Source of the DNA: JANXXV01 sp038230275
GTDB lineage: Bacteria; Acidobacteriota; Terriglobia; Bryobacterales; Bryobacteraceae
Assembly (NCBI GenBank): GCA_038230275.1
Contig: JBBRNO010000161.1
Location: 1-14,302 of the forward strand
Length of the DNA: 14,302 nucleotides
Direction: 5' to 3'
The position numbers were made by a program, and so were the translations under genes. Positions 1 through 6,845 of this stretch are shown here, in pieces (within the stretch, counting starts at the first letter, position 1; each line of letters starts with the position of its first letter). The notes below the pieces were generated by a model, which worked only from the letters and a program-made list of their open reading frames with translations, had not been told where the DNA came from and did no database searches.

Positions 1-1332
1 GCCGTAGCGGAGAACAATCGATTGCGCCTGGCAGGCTCCCCGCCCGATCCGGAGCCGAAGGCAAGCCGTACCGCAATGGCCATTCCCAGGCGTGCCGGAG
101 ATCCTTCCTCCATTGAACACGTGGTCTACATTGTGAAAGAGAACCGCACCTACGACCAGGTGCTGGGCGACGTTGCCAAAGCGAACGGCGACGCTTCGCT
201 GGTGATGTTCGGAAAGGAAGTAACACCCAATCACCACCGGCTTGCCGAAGAATTCGTGGTGCTGGATAACTTTTACGCCACCGGAGGCAACAGCGCCGAC
301 GGGCACCAGTGGTTGACACAAGCCAACGAAGTGGATTATTGCCTGTGGCCCGGTTACGCCGGACGCAGTTATCCCTTCGATGGCACCGATCCCATCGCCT
401 ATTCCAACGGCGGATTCCTTTGGGACCTGGCGCTGAAGCAGAAGAAGAGCGTGCGCATTTTTGGCGAGTACGCCGGCCGTGTCCCAGAGAAAATCAGCGA
501 GCGCACCGCCCTGCTAAAACGTTGGGACAAGGGCGAGGCCTTCTTAAAGGAGTGGAACATCACCGCGCCCATCGCCAACGTCGACGCCTTGCTCGCCAGA
601 AACTATCCGTCCTATTCCCCAGCCATCCCGGACGTGGTCCGCGCCAGCATCTTTCTGGACTATCTGAAAACCTGGGAAGCCGCGGGCTCTATGCCAAGTC
701 TGACCATTGTGCAGCTGCCAAGCGACCACACATTCGGCACCACGCCCGGAGCCAGCACTCCCAAAGCAATGCTGGCCGATAATGATTACGCGCTGGGGCA
801 AATCGTAGACGGCCTGACGCACAGCCCGTTCTGGAAGAAGATGGCGATTCTGGTGGTGGAAGACGACGCGCAAAATGGCGTCGATCATGTCGACGGCCAT
901 CGCACCGTAGCCCTGGCAATCAGTCCCTACGTGCGGCGCGGCTCCGTGGATTCCACTTTCTACGCGCACCAAAGCATGCTCAAAACCATCGAGCTGATTC
1001 TGGGGCTTCCCGCCCTTTCGCTGTTCGATCTGATCGCCAGCGATATGCGCGCCAGCTTCACCGATGAACCGGATTATCGTACCTACACCGCGCTCCGGCC
1101 CACGCATTCCCTGTTCGAAATCAACCCCCAGGCGAGCGCCCTGAAAGGGGAAGAACGCAAAGGCGCAACCGCTTCCGCAAAGATGCGTTGGGATGTTCCA
1201 GACGCGGTTCCTTCGGCCAAACTGAACCGGATTCTCTGGCATTCCACCCGCGGCTGGAATACACCGTATCCCCGCACCAAGCGCGCCGTCTTCTCACCGC
1301 TGAGTCTTGATAACGATGAAGACGACGAATAG
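1..1332 (+). CDS. Phosphoesterase (PF04185, alkaline-phosphatase-like), 5'-truncated by window
   Basis: The frame is open from base 1 to the TAG at 1330-1332, so the start lies upstream. A TTG at 22 is an internal leucine rather than a start. The visible part opens with a linker and then the PF04185 signature EHVVYIVKENRTYDQ, followed by PNHHRLAEEF, the DNFYATGGNSADGHQW segment and, near the C-terminal third, VVEDDAQNGVDHVDGHR. The last is the acidic/His-rich metal-site region of alkaline-phosphatase-superfamily phosphoesterases. In known relatives this domain often forms the C-terminal half of a protein with an N-terminal YncE-like beta-propeller. The linker start here fits that layout, but the propeller is outside the window. 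The likely role is metal-dependent phosphate (di)ester hydrolysis in the envelope. The protein ends in a short acidic tail (DNDEDDE). It is convergent with the metallophosphoesterase, with only 3 bp between stop codons. Family call is sure; substrate is unknown. Confidence 0.88.
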   Translation, partial: AVAENNRLRLAGSPPDPEPKASRTAMAIPRRAGDPSSIEHVVYIVKENRTYDQVLGDVAKANGDASLVMFGKEVTPNHHRLAEEFVVLDNFYATGGNSADGHQWLTQANEVDYCLWPGYAGRSYPFDGTDPIAYSNGGFLWDLALKQKKSVRIFGEYAGRVPEKISERTALLKRWDKGEAFLKEWNITAPIANVDALLARNYPSYSPAIPDVVRASIFLDYLKTWEAAGSMPSLTIVQLPSDHTFGTTPGASTPKAMLADNDYALGQIVDGLTHSPFWKKMAILVVEDDAQNGVDHVDGHRTVALAISPYVRRGSVDSTFYAHQSMLKTIELILGLPALSLFDLIASDMRASFTDEPDYRTYTALRPTHSLFEINPQASALKGEERKGATASAKMRWDVPDAVPSAKLNRILWHSTRGWNTPYPRTKRAVFSPLSLDNDEDDE

Positions 1333-1335
1333 CAT

Positions 1336-2628
1336 TTACTGACAGCGAACGCTCCCAAGGCGCAAATCCAGGGAACAGTCGGCCTTGTCTTTTTGTTTCT
1401 CCGTCCGCATCCGCAACCGCCAGCCCGTCGTCTCCCGCGTCATCAGTCCGTAGGAAAAATCGTCGAAGCTTTCGCCTTGCGCTACGGTGCGGCTAGCCAG
1501 CTTCGCCCCCGCCAGCGAGCCCGGCAGAGGCTTGGCCAGCTTCGTTCCGCTATCGCCCACCACCAGTTGCGGCGGCAGGTTCGCGGACTTTTCAAAGCTC
1601 AGCAACTCAAACAGATGAACGTGCCCGGCCACAATCAACGAGACATCCGATTGCTTCAGGCCTGCCTTCTCCCAGGCAGTCTCCAGCATGGCGCTCGATG
1701 GCGCCGGCCGGTTGTCCACCATGCGCAGTCCCCACACCGGATGGTGCAGCAGCAGCCATCCGCCGGCCACGCCCTGCGTAAGAACACTGCTCATCTGCCG
1801 CGTGAATTCCGCCGCCGCGCGCTCGCTTGGCCTCGCATCGTTTACCGCCGCGCTATCCATCACCGCGAAACGCTGTTTCCCCAGCTTGACGACATACGGA
1901 TCAGTGAACGCCGAAGCGCACGGCGTCAATTGCGCCAGTCCACGCGGGTCCAGAAAGAAGTAGAAGCCTTGCCACGCGCGGGCACAGTCCTCATGATTAC
2001 CGCGTACGAAAATCCACGGCGCGGCGCTCAACAAACTCGCCGCGGGGGTGAAGAAATCGGCGTCCCAAGCGTCCCAACCGTAGCCGTACACCGTGCCGCA
2101 CTTTCCTTTATCCGGACACGGCGTCTCACGATAGAGATAGTCACCCACGTGAATCACCAGATCCGGTTTCTCCGCCGCGGCCGCCCCCGCCACTTGCTGA
2201 AACGGCCATTTCTTCGGATCTTCGCAATCCTGGATTTCAGTTTTCCCATCGGCCAGCCGGGCCGCGGGCGGCAGTTGCGCATTGTCCTTCACCCGGCAGC
2301 CCGTATCGCCGATGATCACAATCCGGCGCGGGTCCGCCACCGGCAAGGCAAGCGTCTGCCAGTGGCCCGCCAACGCAACCGACGCCGACTTCACCGTCCG
2401 GGCAATCGGCGCTTCACACACATGAACCGGAAACGCAGCCGAAGGATTATCGACCCGGACATGCATGGCCGCGGCGTGTCCATCGAGTTTGATCTGCGGG
2501 CACCCGGTCCGGCTATCCATGATGACGCGCGCCACCGCGCCCGCCGGTCCCAGTTCCACCCAAGCCGGAGTCAAGTTGGCGGCATTTAGAGAGACCGCGG
2601 CAAGCGTAACGAAGCAGAGACGATGCAT
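1336..2628 (-). CDS. Exported calcineurin-like metallophosphoesterase
   Basis: This 430-residue protein has a short Sec signal peptide (about residues 1-17, MHRLCFVTLAAVSLNAA). All five metallophosphoesterase blocks are present in order: GDTG (D108), GDY (D163), GNHED (N211, H212), HHP (H295, H296) and GHVH (H336, H338). The dinuclear metal site therefore looks complete and the enzyme should be active, probably as an acid-phosphatase or phosphodiesterase-type protein outside the cytoplasm. Several cysteines between D108 and D163 (C-R, DCED, PCPDKGKC) could form disulfides, consistent with export. The ATG at 2626-2628 is preceded by GGAAGA six bases upstream, which supports this start. It lies 13 bp after the stop of the oxygenase gene on the same strand, so the two are probably co-transcribed. 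The substrate is not predictable. A 398-codon frame on the opposite strand is Arg/Pro-rich and judged a shadow. Confidence 0.92.
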   Translation of the reverse strand: MHRLCFVTLAAVSLNAANLTPAWVELGPAGAVARVIMDSRTGCPQIKLDGHAAAMHVRVDNPSAAFPVHVCEAPIARTVKSASVALAGHWQTLALPVADPRRIVIIGDTGCRVKDNAQLPPAARLADGKTEIQDCEDPKKWPFQQVAGAAAAEKPDLVIHVGDYLYRETPCPDKGKCGTVYGYGWDAWDADFFTPAASLLSAAPWIFVRGNHEDCARAWQGFYFFLDPRGLAQLTPCASAFTDPYVVKLGKQRFAVMDSAAVNDARPSERAAAEFTRQMSSVLTQGVAGGWLLLHHPVWGLRMVDNRPAPSSAMLETAWEKAGLKQSDVSLIVAGHVHLFELLSFEKSANLPPQLVVGDSGTKLAKPLPGSLAGAKLASRTVAQGESFDDFSYGLMTRETTGWRLRMRTEKQKDKADCSLDLRLGSVRCQ

Positions 2629-2641
2629 AAACTGTCTTCCA

Positions 2642-3592
2642 TTATCGCCGCAGCTTCCGCAGCGGCCAAGTCAACGCCCGCCCCAACCGGAACGAAACCG
2701 AACCCGTGATCCCGGCAATCGCCTCGGAAAATTTCAACTCGCGTTCATACAGAAACCGAAGCTGCGCATTCCGACGCTCATTCATAATCTGCAGTGCGTC
2801 CACGTCCGCCTGCTGCAACGTATACCCTGGCTGCAAATGCCCGGGCAGCGGCCTAGGCACATACACCGTTCCGTGCGGCCGGGCCGTTTCCGCTGGCGGA
2901 CGGTCTTTGGTGTAGAAGTAAACCGCCAGTGAACGGCGCGATAGATCCTGCTTCTCCGGCGGCAGCGTAATCGGCGGGAAGCCGCGCCAGGAATGCTCCG
3001 TAGTCTCAAACAGCACCGCCCGGTTTGCCAACGGGACCACCGTCCTGACGCCGCCCGCATCGGGATCCCAAGGGTCTTTGCGCAATTCCAAACACCCGCC
3101 CCAGGACGCCTGCCATTCCGGATTCAAAAAGACAATCAGGTTCAACCGCCGGTGCAGCAGCCGCGTGGGATGGAAATTGAAATCAACGTGCAAATCCAAA
3201 TCCTGCCCGACCAGATTCTCATGCGTGCCGCCACCCACATAATCCGGATCGTAAAGCAGCTTCGGAATTCCAGCAATCCGTCCCATGGTGACCAGAAAGC
3301 CTGCATCGCGAATCATCGAATCGAATTCGCGATAAGCGGCGCTGATCCCCGCAATCCGCGGTACCGCCGCTTTGCGCCCGGCCACCCCCAATTCGTTAAT
3401 CGCCTTGCGCTCGTCGAACACCGGAAACTCCGCCATCAACCGCTGGCAGAATCGCGCATCCAGAAAATCGTCCACCACAATGTGACGAAACGGTTCGGCC
3501 GCGGCAAACTCGGAAGCCAGTTCGGCGGCGCGATCCTGGAAGTTCGGCTGAAGCAACGGCTGCACCGTTCCAGAATATCGGATCGAGCCCAC
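2642..3592 (-). CDS. 2-oxoglutarate/Fe(II)-dependent oxygenase (prolyl-4-hydroxylase-like); start uncertain
   Basis: With the chosen GTG start at 3592 the product is 316 residues. It carries the double-stranded beta-helix iron site: H135-x-D137 in DLHVDFNFH, then LNLIVFLN, GGCLEL, the distal H200 in ETTEHSWRGFP and the 2-oxoglutarate-binding R220 in RRSLAVYFYT. This matches the PF13640-type oxygenases that hydroxylate side chains or small substrates. The protein ends with a basic segment. No signal peptide is seen, so it is presumably cytoplasmic. The frame stays open upstream to an ATG at 3796, but the first ~51 codons of that longer version lie inside the inverted-repeat element at 3645-3807 and look non-native. 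There is no ATG between, only GTG/TTG candidates (3592, 3640, 3643), and none has a convincing Shine-Dalgarno. The homologous region begins near QPLLQPNF, just after GTG 3592. Downstream neighbour is the metallophosphoesterase (13 bp). Family is confident; start is not. Confidence 0.8.
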   Translation of the reverse strand: MGSIRYSGTVQPLLQPNFQDRAAELASEFAAAEPFRHIVVDDFLDARFCQRLMAEFPVFDERKAINELGVAGRKAAVPRIAGISAAYREFDSMIRDAGFLVTMGRIAGIPKLLYDPDYVGGGTHENLVGQDLDLHVDFNFHPTRLLHRRLNLIVFLNPEWQASWGGCLELRKDPWDPDAGGVRTVVPLANRAVLFETTEHSWRGFPPITLPPEKQDLSRRSLAVYFYTKDRPPAETARPHGTVYVPRPLPGHLQPGYTLQQADVDALQIMNERRNAQLRFLYERELKFSEAIAGITGSVSFRLGRALTWPLRKLRR

Positions 3593-3644
3593 CCAGTTGC
3601 CCGCGACACCCAAATTTAGGCAATGAATTACTTGAGTCACCAAA

Positions 3645-3678
3645 GCGCTAGTGTACTGTCCGACAAATAACTGGACAC
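3645..3678 (+). repeat. Left terminal inverted repeat of the palindromic element
   Basis: This 34-bp repeat starts GCGCTAGTGTA and ends TGGACAC. It pairs with the reverse complement of 3774-3807 at 27 of 34 positions. Mismatches are concentrated in the middle, while the outer 11 bases and the inner TGGACAC are identical. It contains its own internal palindrome, TGTCC (3657-3661), 11 bases, GGACA (3673-3677). Confidence 0.8.
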
Positions 3679-3699
3679 AAGAAACGGCTTGCTCACGCG

Positions 3700-3748
3700 C
3701 GCGGCTCGGTCTCGAACTCGTTGCTGCAACAGTAGTTTCCGAGCCGCG
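3700..3748. repeat. Central nested hairpin of the element
   Basis: A perfect 10-bp stem, CGCGGCTCGG (3700-3709) with CCGAGCCGCG (3739-3748), encloses a smaller hairpin: GTTG (3720-3723), CTG loop, CAAC (3727-3730). An additional AACT/AGTT pairing (3715-3718 with 3734-3737) lies between them. On either strand this would form a strong RNA stem-loop. It lacks a trailing T-run, so it is not called as an intrinsic terminator. Confidence 0.75.
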
Positions 3749-3773
3749 ACTGTATAAGGAGCGGTTTGCGGTA

Positions 3774-3807
3774 GTGTCCACCCAATTCGCGGACACTACA
3801 CTAGCGC
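3774..3807 (-). repeat. Right terminal inverted repeat; includes the DinB stop codon
   Basis: This is the partner of 3645-3678. It also carries TGTCC (3775-3779), 11 bases, GGACA (3791-3795), with the same 11-base spacing as the left end. Its outer seven bases (3801-3807) overlap the final codon and the TAG stop of the minus-strand DinB-like gene. The shared subterminal palindrome at both ends is what transposase-binding sites usually look like. Confidence 0.8.
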
Positions 3808-4280
3808 GCGGCCACCCAGCGAATCCCGACGTCGGCGGCCGAACGGACGCGGTCGATCAGTTGCGCGCCATGATGTTGGATATGGCGGATATTGACGAAC
3901 TGGTGCTCCAGCTTGGACATCCGATACCAACTGAAGCCACTCTCGGCGCCGTCGAGATCCAACGCGTCCACGGCGTCATCAATCATCCGATCGCAGAACT
4001 CCCAGTACTCCAGCACCTGCGCTTGCGTGTACGCCTCACCCTCGATGCCGTCGCCCTCGCCGCGATGCTGTTCCCACAGCCTAAACGCAGCTTCGTCGCG
4101 CTGAAGATACAGGTGTGCAAAGACCAGCGCGTGATAGGACACCTGCCAGAACGCATTCTTATGGTTGGTGCTCAACCACTCCTCGGGCGGGCAGCGCTCG
4201 ATGGCTTCGCGGAGCATCGCCAGCGACGCATGATACTGGCTCTTCAGCACGGCTCGAAGCATTGGATGCGTATGGTTCAT
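3801..4280 (-). CDS. DinB-like family protein
   Basis: This 159-residue protein has the size and pattern of DinB/YfiT-like four-helix-bundle putative metalloenzymes. An N-terminal helix (LKSQYHASLAML) and a central His in VSYHALVFAHLYL are followed by the C-terminal RHIQHHGAQL block (around residues 134-143), which matches the conserved HxxxHxGQL-type helix of the superfamily. The His residues would form the metal triad. Members include thiol-transferases and stress-induced proteins of unknown function; the substrate here is unknown. The start is the ATG at 4278-4280, which has no strong Shine-Dalgarno. The stop TAG (3801-3803) lies in the right inverted repeat of the 163-bp element, so the natural C-terminus may have been altered by the insertion. 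The core fold appears complete. It is divergent from the DUF1592 operon across 153 bp. Confidence 0.82.
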   Translation of the reverse strand: MNHTHPMLRAVLKSQYHASLAMLREAIERCPPEEWLSTNHKNAFWQVSYHALVFAHLYLQRDEAAFRLWEQHRGEGDGIEGEAYTQAQVLEYWEFCDRMIDDAVDALDLDGAESGFSWYRMSKLEHQFVNIRHIQHHGAQLIDRVRSAADVGIRWVAAR

Positions 4281-4283
4281 CGG

Positions 4284-4300
4284 CTCGATTGTACATCGAG
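4284..4300. promoter_or_regulatory. Inverted repeat in the DinB 5' leader
   Basis: CTCGAT, 5 bases, ATCGAG lies 4-20 bases upstream of the DinB-like start codon, in the divergent intergenic region. Its position would suit a repressor site or a small leader hairpin that touches the ribosome-binding region. With only a six-base half-site, chance is possible. Confidence 0.3.
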
Positions 4301-4367
4301 GTAGCCTTCGCGGGCACCTGTCCAGCTACGGTCACGCGCGGGCCATTTTACCCCCATATTTGCCGCA

Positions 4368-4397
4368 TTGACCCAACCGATTCTTGGGTGATAGCAT
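4368..4397 (+). promoter_or_regulatory. Candidate promoter of the DUF1592 operon with embedded inverted repeat
   Basis: TTGACC (4368-4373) and TAGCAT (4392-4397) are separated by 18 bases and lie 37 bases before the ATG of the first operon gene, a reasonable sigma70-like arrangement. An inverted repeat ACCCAA (4371-4376), 7 bases, TTGGGT (4384-4389) fills the spacer, so a repressor bound there would block polymerase. The -10 box is only 4/6 consensus. The assignment is by eye. Confidence 0.35.
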
Positions 4398-4433
4398 TGC
4401 GGTCAGAATGCCTTCGATTGGTTAAGCGCCCAA

Positions 4434-6845
4434 ATGAACGACAAAGACAACTGGCGCCCGACCTCCTCAGTGCGTTGGACAATAACGGTAGCTCTCCTCC
4501 TCTTATCCGGAATCGCAATCGGAGCTGCCGATACGGCCCCGTCTCCACGCCACACCAGGCAGGCTGTCCTCGATCAGTACTGCGGCCAATGTCACAACCA
4601 GAAAGCCAAAATAGCGGGCCTCGCCCTGGAGAATTCAGACGCCGAACACCCTGCATCCCGCGCCGCACTGTGGGAGAAGGTAATTCGCCGGATGGATTCC
4701 GGAGAAATGCCGCCGGCGGGAATGCCGAGACCGGATGCACCAGCAGCGAAGGCGTTCACCGCAGGCCTGATCAACGATTTGGATGAAGCCGCCAGCAGCA
4801 CTCTGAATGCAGGACGCCCGGTCATTCGGCGGCTGAACCGTCTGGAGTACTCCAATGCCATTCGAGACCTGCTGGCCATTGAACTCCCCATCGCCGAGGA
4901 ACTGCCACCCGACGGCATCGCGGCAGGCTTTGACAATATCGGGGACGCGCTTTCCATGTCGCCCCTGCTGTTGGAGCAATACCTGAAAGTGGCCCGGAAA
5001 GTGAGCGAGCGCGCAGTAGGCGCGGGTGATTCGTCTCCGGTGACGGAGATTTTCCCCGCCCCGGAGGCGCAAGCCAGCTGGCTGGGTGCGGGCATGCCGT
5101 TTGGCACCCGCGGCGGCGTTCGCGTCCAGTATTATTTCCCGCACGACGGCGAGTACAATCTCAGGGCCTTCGCCGGACGGGACCAACTGCCCCATGCCGA
5201 AGGCGTTCGCTTCTTTCAGACGAAGGTGGAAGTAAAAGCCGGTTCGCACGTAGTGATCGTCACGTTCCCCGATGAGTTCGCCGAACGGGAAGGCCCGGTC
5301 CCGAATGTCGCCGGCCGAGGTGGTGCTCCACTCGGTGGCCCTCTCGATACTCGGGGCTCCGCCATCCATCCCACCATCGAATTCCGGGTGGACACCCGCC
5401 GCGTGAAGCTCTTCCAGATGGGAGGCATCAGCGTAGGCGAGGCCGCCTTCGCCGGACAACCCGGCCCGCCCACCCTGGACCGCGTTGAGATTTCCGGCCC
5501 CTACAGCACCAAGGGGGTCAGTGAGACGCCCAGCCGCCAGCGGATATTCGTCTGCAAGCCAACACGCCCGGAGCAGGAAACCGCCTGCGCCACAAAAGTC
5601 CTTTCCACGCTAACCCGGCGAGCCTTTCGACGAGATGTCACCGCCGCGGATTTCCGGCCGTTCCTGGCAACTTACAGCGCCACCAGGAAGAAGCACAGCT
5701 TTGACGATTCCATCGCCGCCGCGGTCCGCGACGTACTGCTTGCCCCCGACTTTCTATTCCGCCTGGAATTCGATCCCGAAGGCGCCGCACCTGACAGCGC
5801 GCAAAAGGTATCCGGCTGGGAACTGGCCTCTCGCCTGTCATTCTTTCTCTGGAGCAGCATTCCCGACGATGAACTTCTCGACGCGTCCCACAAAGGCAAG
5901 CTGAGCGATTCTGCAACCTTGGAGCGGGAAGTCGAACGGATGCTCGCCGATTCCCGCGCCGCCGTCATGGCTGACAACTTCGCGGCGCAATGGCTAGGCC
6001 TTCGCAGCCTCGGCGAACTCAAACCCGATCGCCAACTTTTTCCCGATTTCGACAGCGCGCTGGCGGCCGATTTCGAAGAAGAGACGAAGCTATTCGTGCG
6101 CAGCGTCATCCGCGGGAACCGCAGCGTTCTCGATCTGATAGGCGCGGACTACACCTACCTCAACGAAAGACTGGCGCGCATTTACGGAATCCCCGATGTC
6201 ATCGGACCCGGCTTCCGCCGTGTTTCCGTCGCCGCCAAACCGGAGCGTGGCGGACTGCTGGGCCAAGGCAGCATCTTGCTGTTGACCTCCCACACCACCA
6301 AAACTTCGCCCGTGCTTCGCGGCAAATGGATTCTGGATAATCTTCTCAATTCGCCGCCTCCCCCGCCGCCCCCAGGCGTTCCCCCGCTGGATGAAAGCCC
6401 GGCCAACGGTCAGAAACTCACCACCCGTCAACAGGTGGAGCGGCACCGTACGAATGCCACTTGCGCCGCCTGCCACTCACGCATGGACCCGTTAGGATTC
6501 GCCCTGGAAAACTTCGACGTAATCGGCAAATGGCGAATCAAGGATGAAGGCGGACCCATCGATGCCTCGGGAAAATTGCCCAACGGCGAAACGTTCACGG
6601 GTCCGAACGGCCTGAAGAACTTGTTGCTCAGCCATCCGGATCAGTTTGTGAATGCCACGCTCGCCCGCCTGCTGACGTACGCTCTGGGCCGTGAGCTGGA
6701 AGTGCGCGACCAGCCCACCCTCCGCCGGATTATGCGGGAAACGGAAGCCGGCCGCTATCGATTTAAAGACCTGGTAACCGCTATTGTCAAAAGCACCCCT
6801 TTCCAGATGAGGCAAACTCAGGACAAGCCGAAGGACCGATCATGA
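4434..6845 (+). CDS. Exported dihaem c protein with DUF1587/1595/1592/1588/1585 domains
   Basis: This 803-residue protein has an N-terminal hydrophobic signal/anchor (about 15-32). It is followed by a cytochrome c-like haem site CGQCH (C50, C53, H54), DUF1587 (about 128-195, RRLNRLEYSNAIRDLL), a beta-rich region (200-370) and DUF1595 (about 372-430, CATKVLSTLTRRAFRR). DUF1592 spans about 455-585 and DUF1588 about 595-700, the latter with a second haem motif C677-AA-C680-H681 ahead of the RMDPLGFALENFD block. DUF1585 closes the protein (about 712-795). A run of seven prolines (641-647) precedes the second haem site, as is usual in this family, and would make translation EF-P dependent. The architecture matches the large planctomycete/acidobacterial cytochromes. 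No biochemical role is established; electron transfer or oxidation outside the cytoplasm is inferred. The first in-frame ATG after an upstream stop is at 4434, with a weak Shine-Dalgarno. It overlaps the DUF1552 gene by 4 nt (ATGA). Confidence 0.93.
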   Translation: MNDKDNWRPTSSVRWTITVALLLLSGIAIGAADTAPSPRHTRQAVLDQYCGQCHNQKAKIAGLALENSDAEHPASRAALWEKVIRRMDSGEMPPAGMPRPDAPAAKAFTAGLINDLDEAASSTLNAGRPVIRRLNRLEYSNAIRDLLAIELPIAEELPPDGIAAGFDNIGDALSMSPLLLEQYLKVARKVSERAVGAGDSSPVTEIFPAPEAQASWLGAGMPFGTRGGVRVQYYFPHDGEYNLRAFAGRDQLPHAEGVRFFQTKVEVKAGSHVVIVTFPDEFAEREGPVPNVAGRGGAPLGGPLDTRGSAIHPTIEFRVDTRRVKLFQMGGISVGEAAFAGQPGPPTLDRVEISGPYSTKGVSETPSRQRIFVCKPTRPEQETACATKVLSTLTRRAFRRDVTAADFRPFLATYSATRKKHSFDDSIAAAVRDVLLAPDFLFRLEFDPEGAAPDSAQKVSGWELASRLSFFLWSSIPDDELLDASHKGKLSDSATLEREVERMLADSRAAVMADNFAAQWLGLRSLGELKPDRQLFPDFDSALAADFEEETKLFVRSVIRGNRSVLDLIGADYTYLNERLARIYGIPDVIGPGFRRVSVAAKPERGGLLGQGSILLLTSHTTKTSPVLRGKWILDNLLNSPPPPPPPGVPPLDESPANGQKLTTRQQVERHRTNATCAACHSRMDPLGFALENFDVIGKWRIKDEGGPIDASGKLPNGETFTGPNGLKNLLLSHPDQFVNATLARLLTYALGRELEVRDQPTLRRIMRETEAGRYRFKDLVTAIVKSTPFQMRQTQDKPKDRS

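Larger units (their letters stand above)
3645..3807. mobile_element. MITE-like palindromic element, 163 bp, no coding capacity
   Basis: The ends form imperfect 34-bp inverted repeats (27 of 34 positions match; the outer 11 bases are identical). The centre contains a further perfect 10-bp inverted repeat, so the whole unit could fold into one long hairpin. It encodes nothing recognisable and lies between the 5' region of the oxygenase gene and the 3' end of the DinB-like gene. If the mobile part is TAGTGTA...TACACTA (3649-3803), it is flanked on both sides by GCGC, a possible 4-bp target duplication. That sequence is itself palindromic and so could equally belong to the inverted repeat. The form fits a MITE or an internally deleted insertion sequence mobilised in trans. 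The parent family cannot be assigned by eye. Confidence 0.72.

Noticed and set aside
1333..1335. Terminator between the convergent genes at 1332/1336
   Set aside because: Only 3 bp separate the stop codons and no stem-loop with a T-run is seen around them.
1393..2589. 398-codon plus-strand open frame opposite the metallophosphoesterase
   Set aside because: The translation is Arg/Pro/His-rich without domains, while the minus strand has a signal peptide and all five metallophosphoesterase motifs. It is a GC-rich shadow frame.
3700..3748. The central stem-loop as a Rho-independent terminator for DinB
   Set aside because: The stem is strong but no T-run follows on either strand, and it is better explained as the core of the palindromic element.
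3645..3807. CRISPR repeat or phage attachment site
   Set aside because: There are only two inverted copies, no regular direct repeats with spacers, and no cas or integrase gene in the window.
3651..4304. 217-codon plus-strand frame across the element and DinB gene
   Set aside because: It starts inside the left inverted repeat, has no family features and opposes a recognisable DinB protein.
4635..5459. 274-codon minus-strand frame within the DUF1592 gene
   Set aside because: No recognisable family; the opposite frame has complete domain order and two haem motifs.
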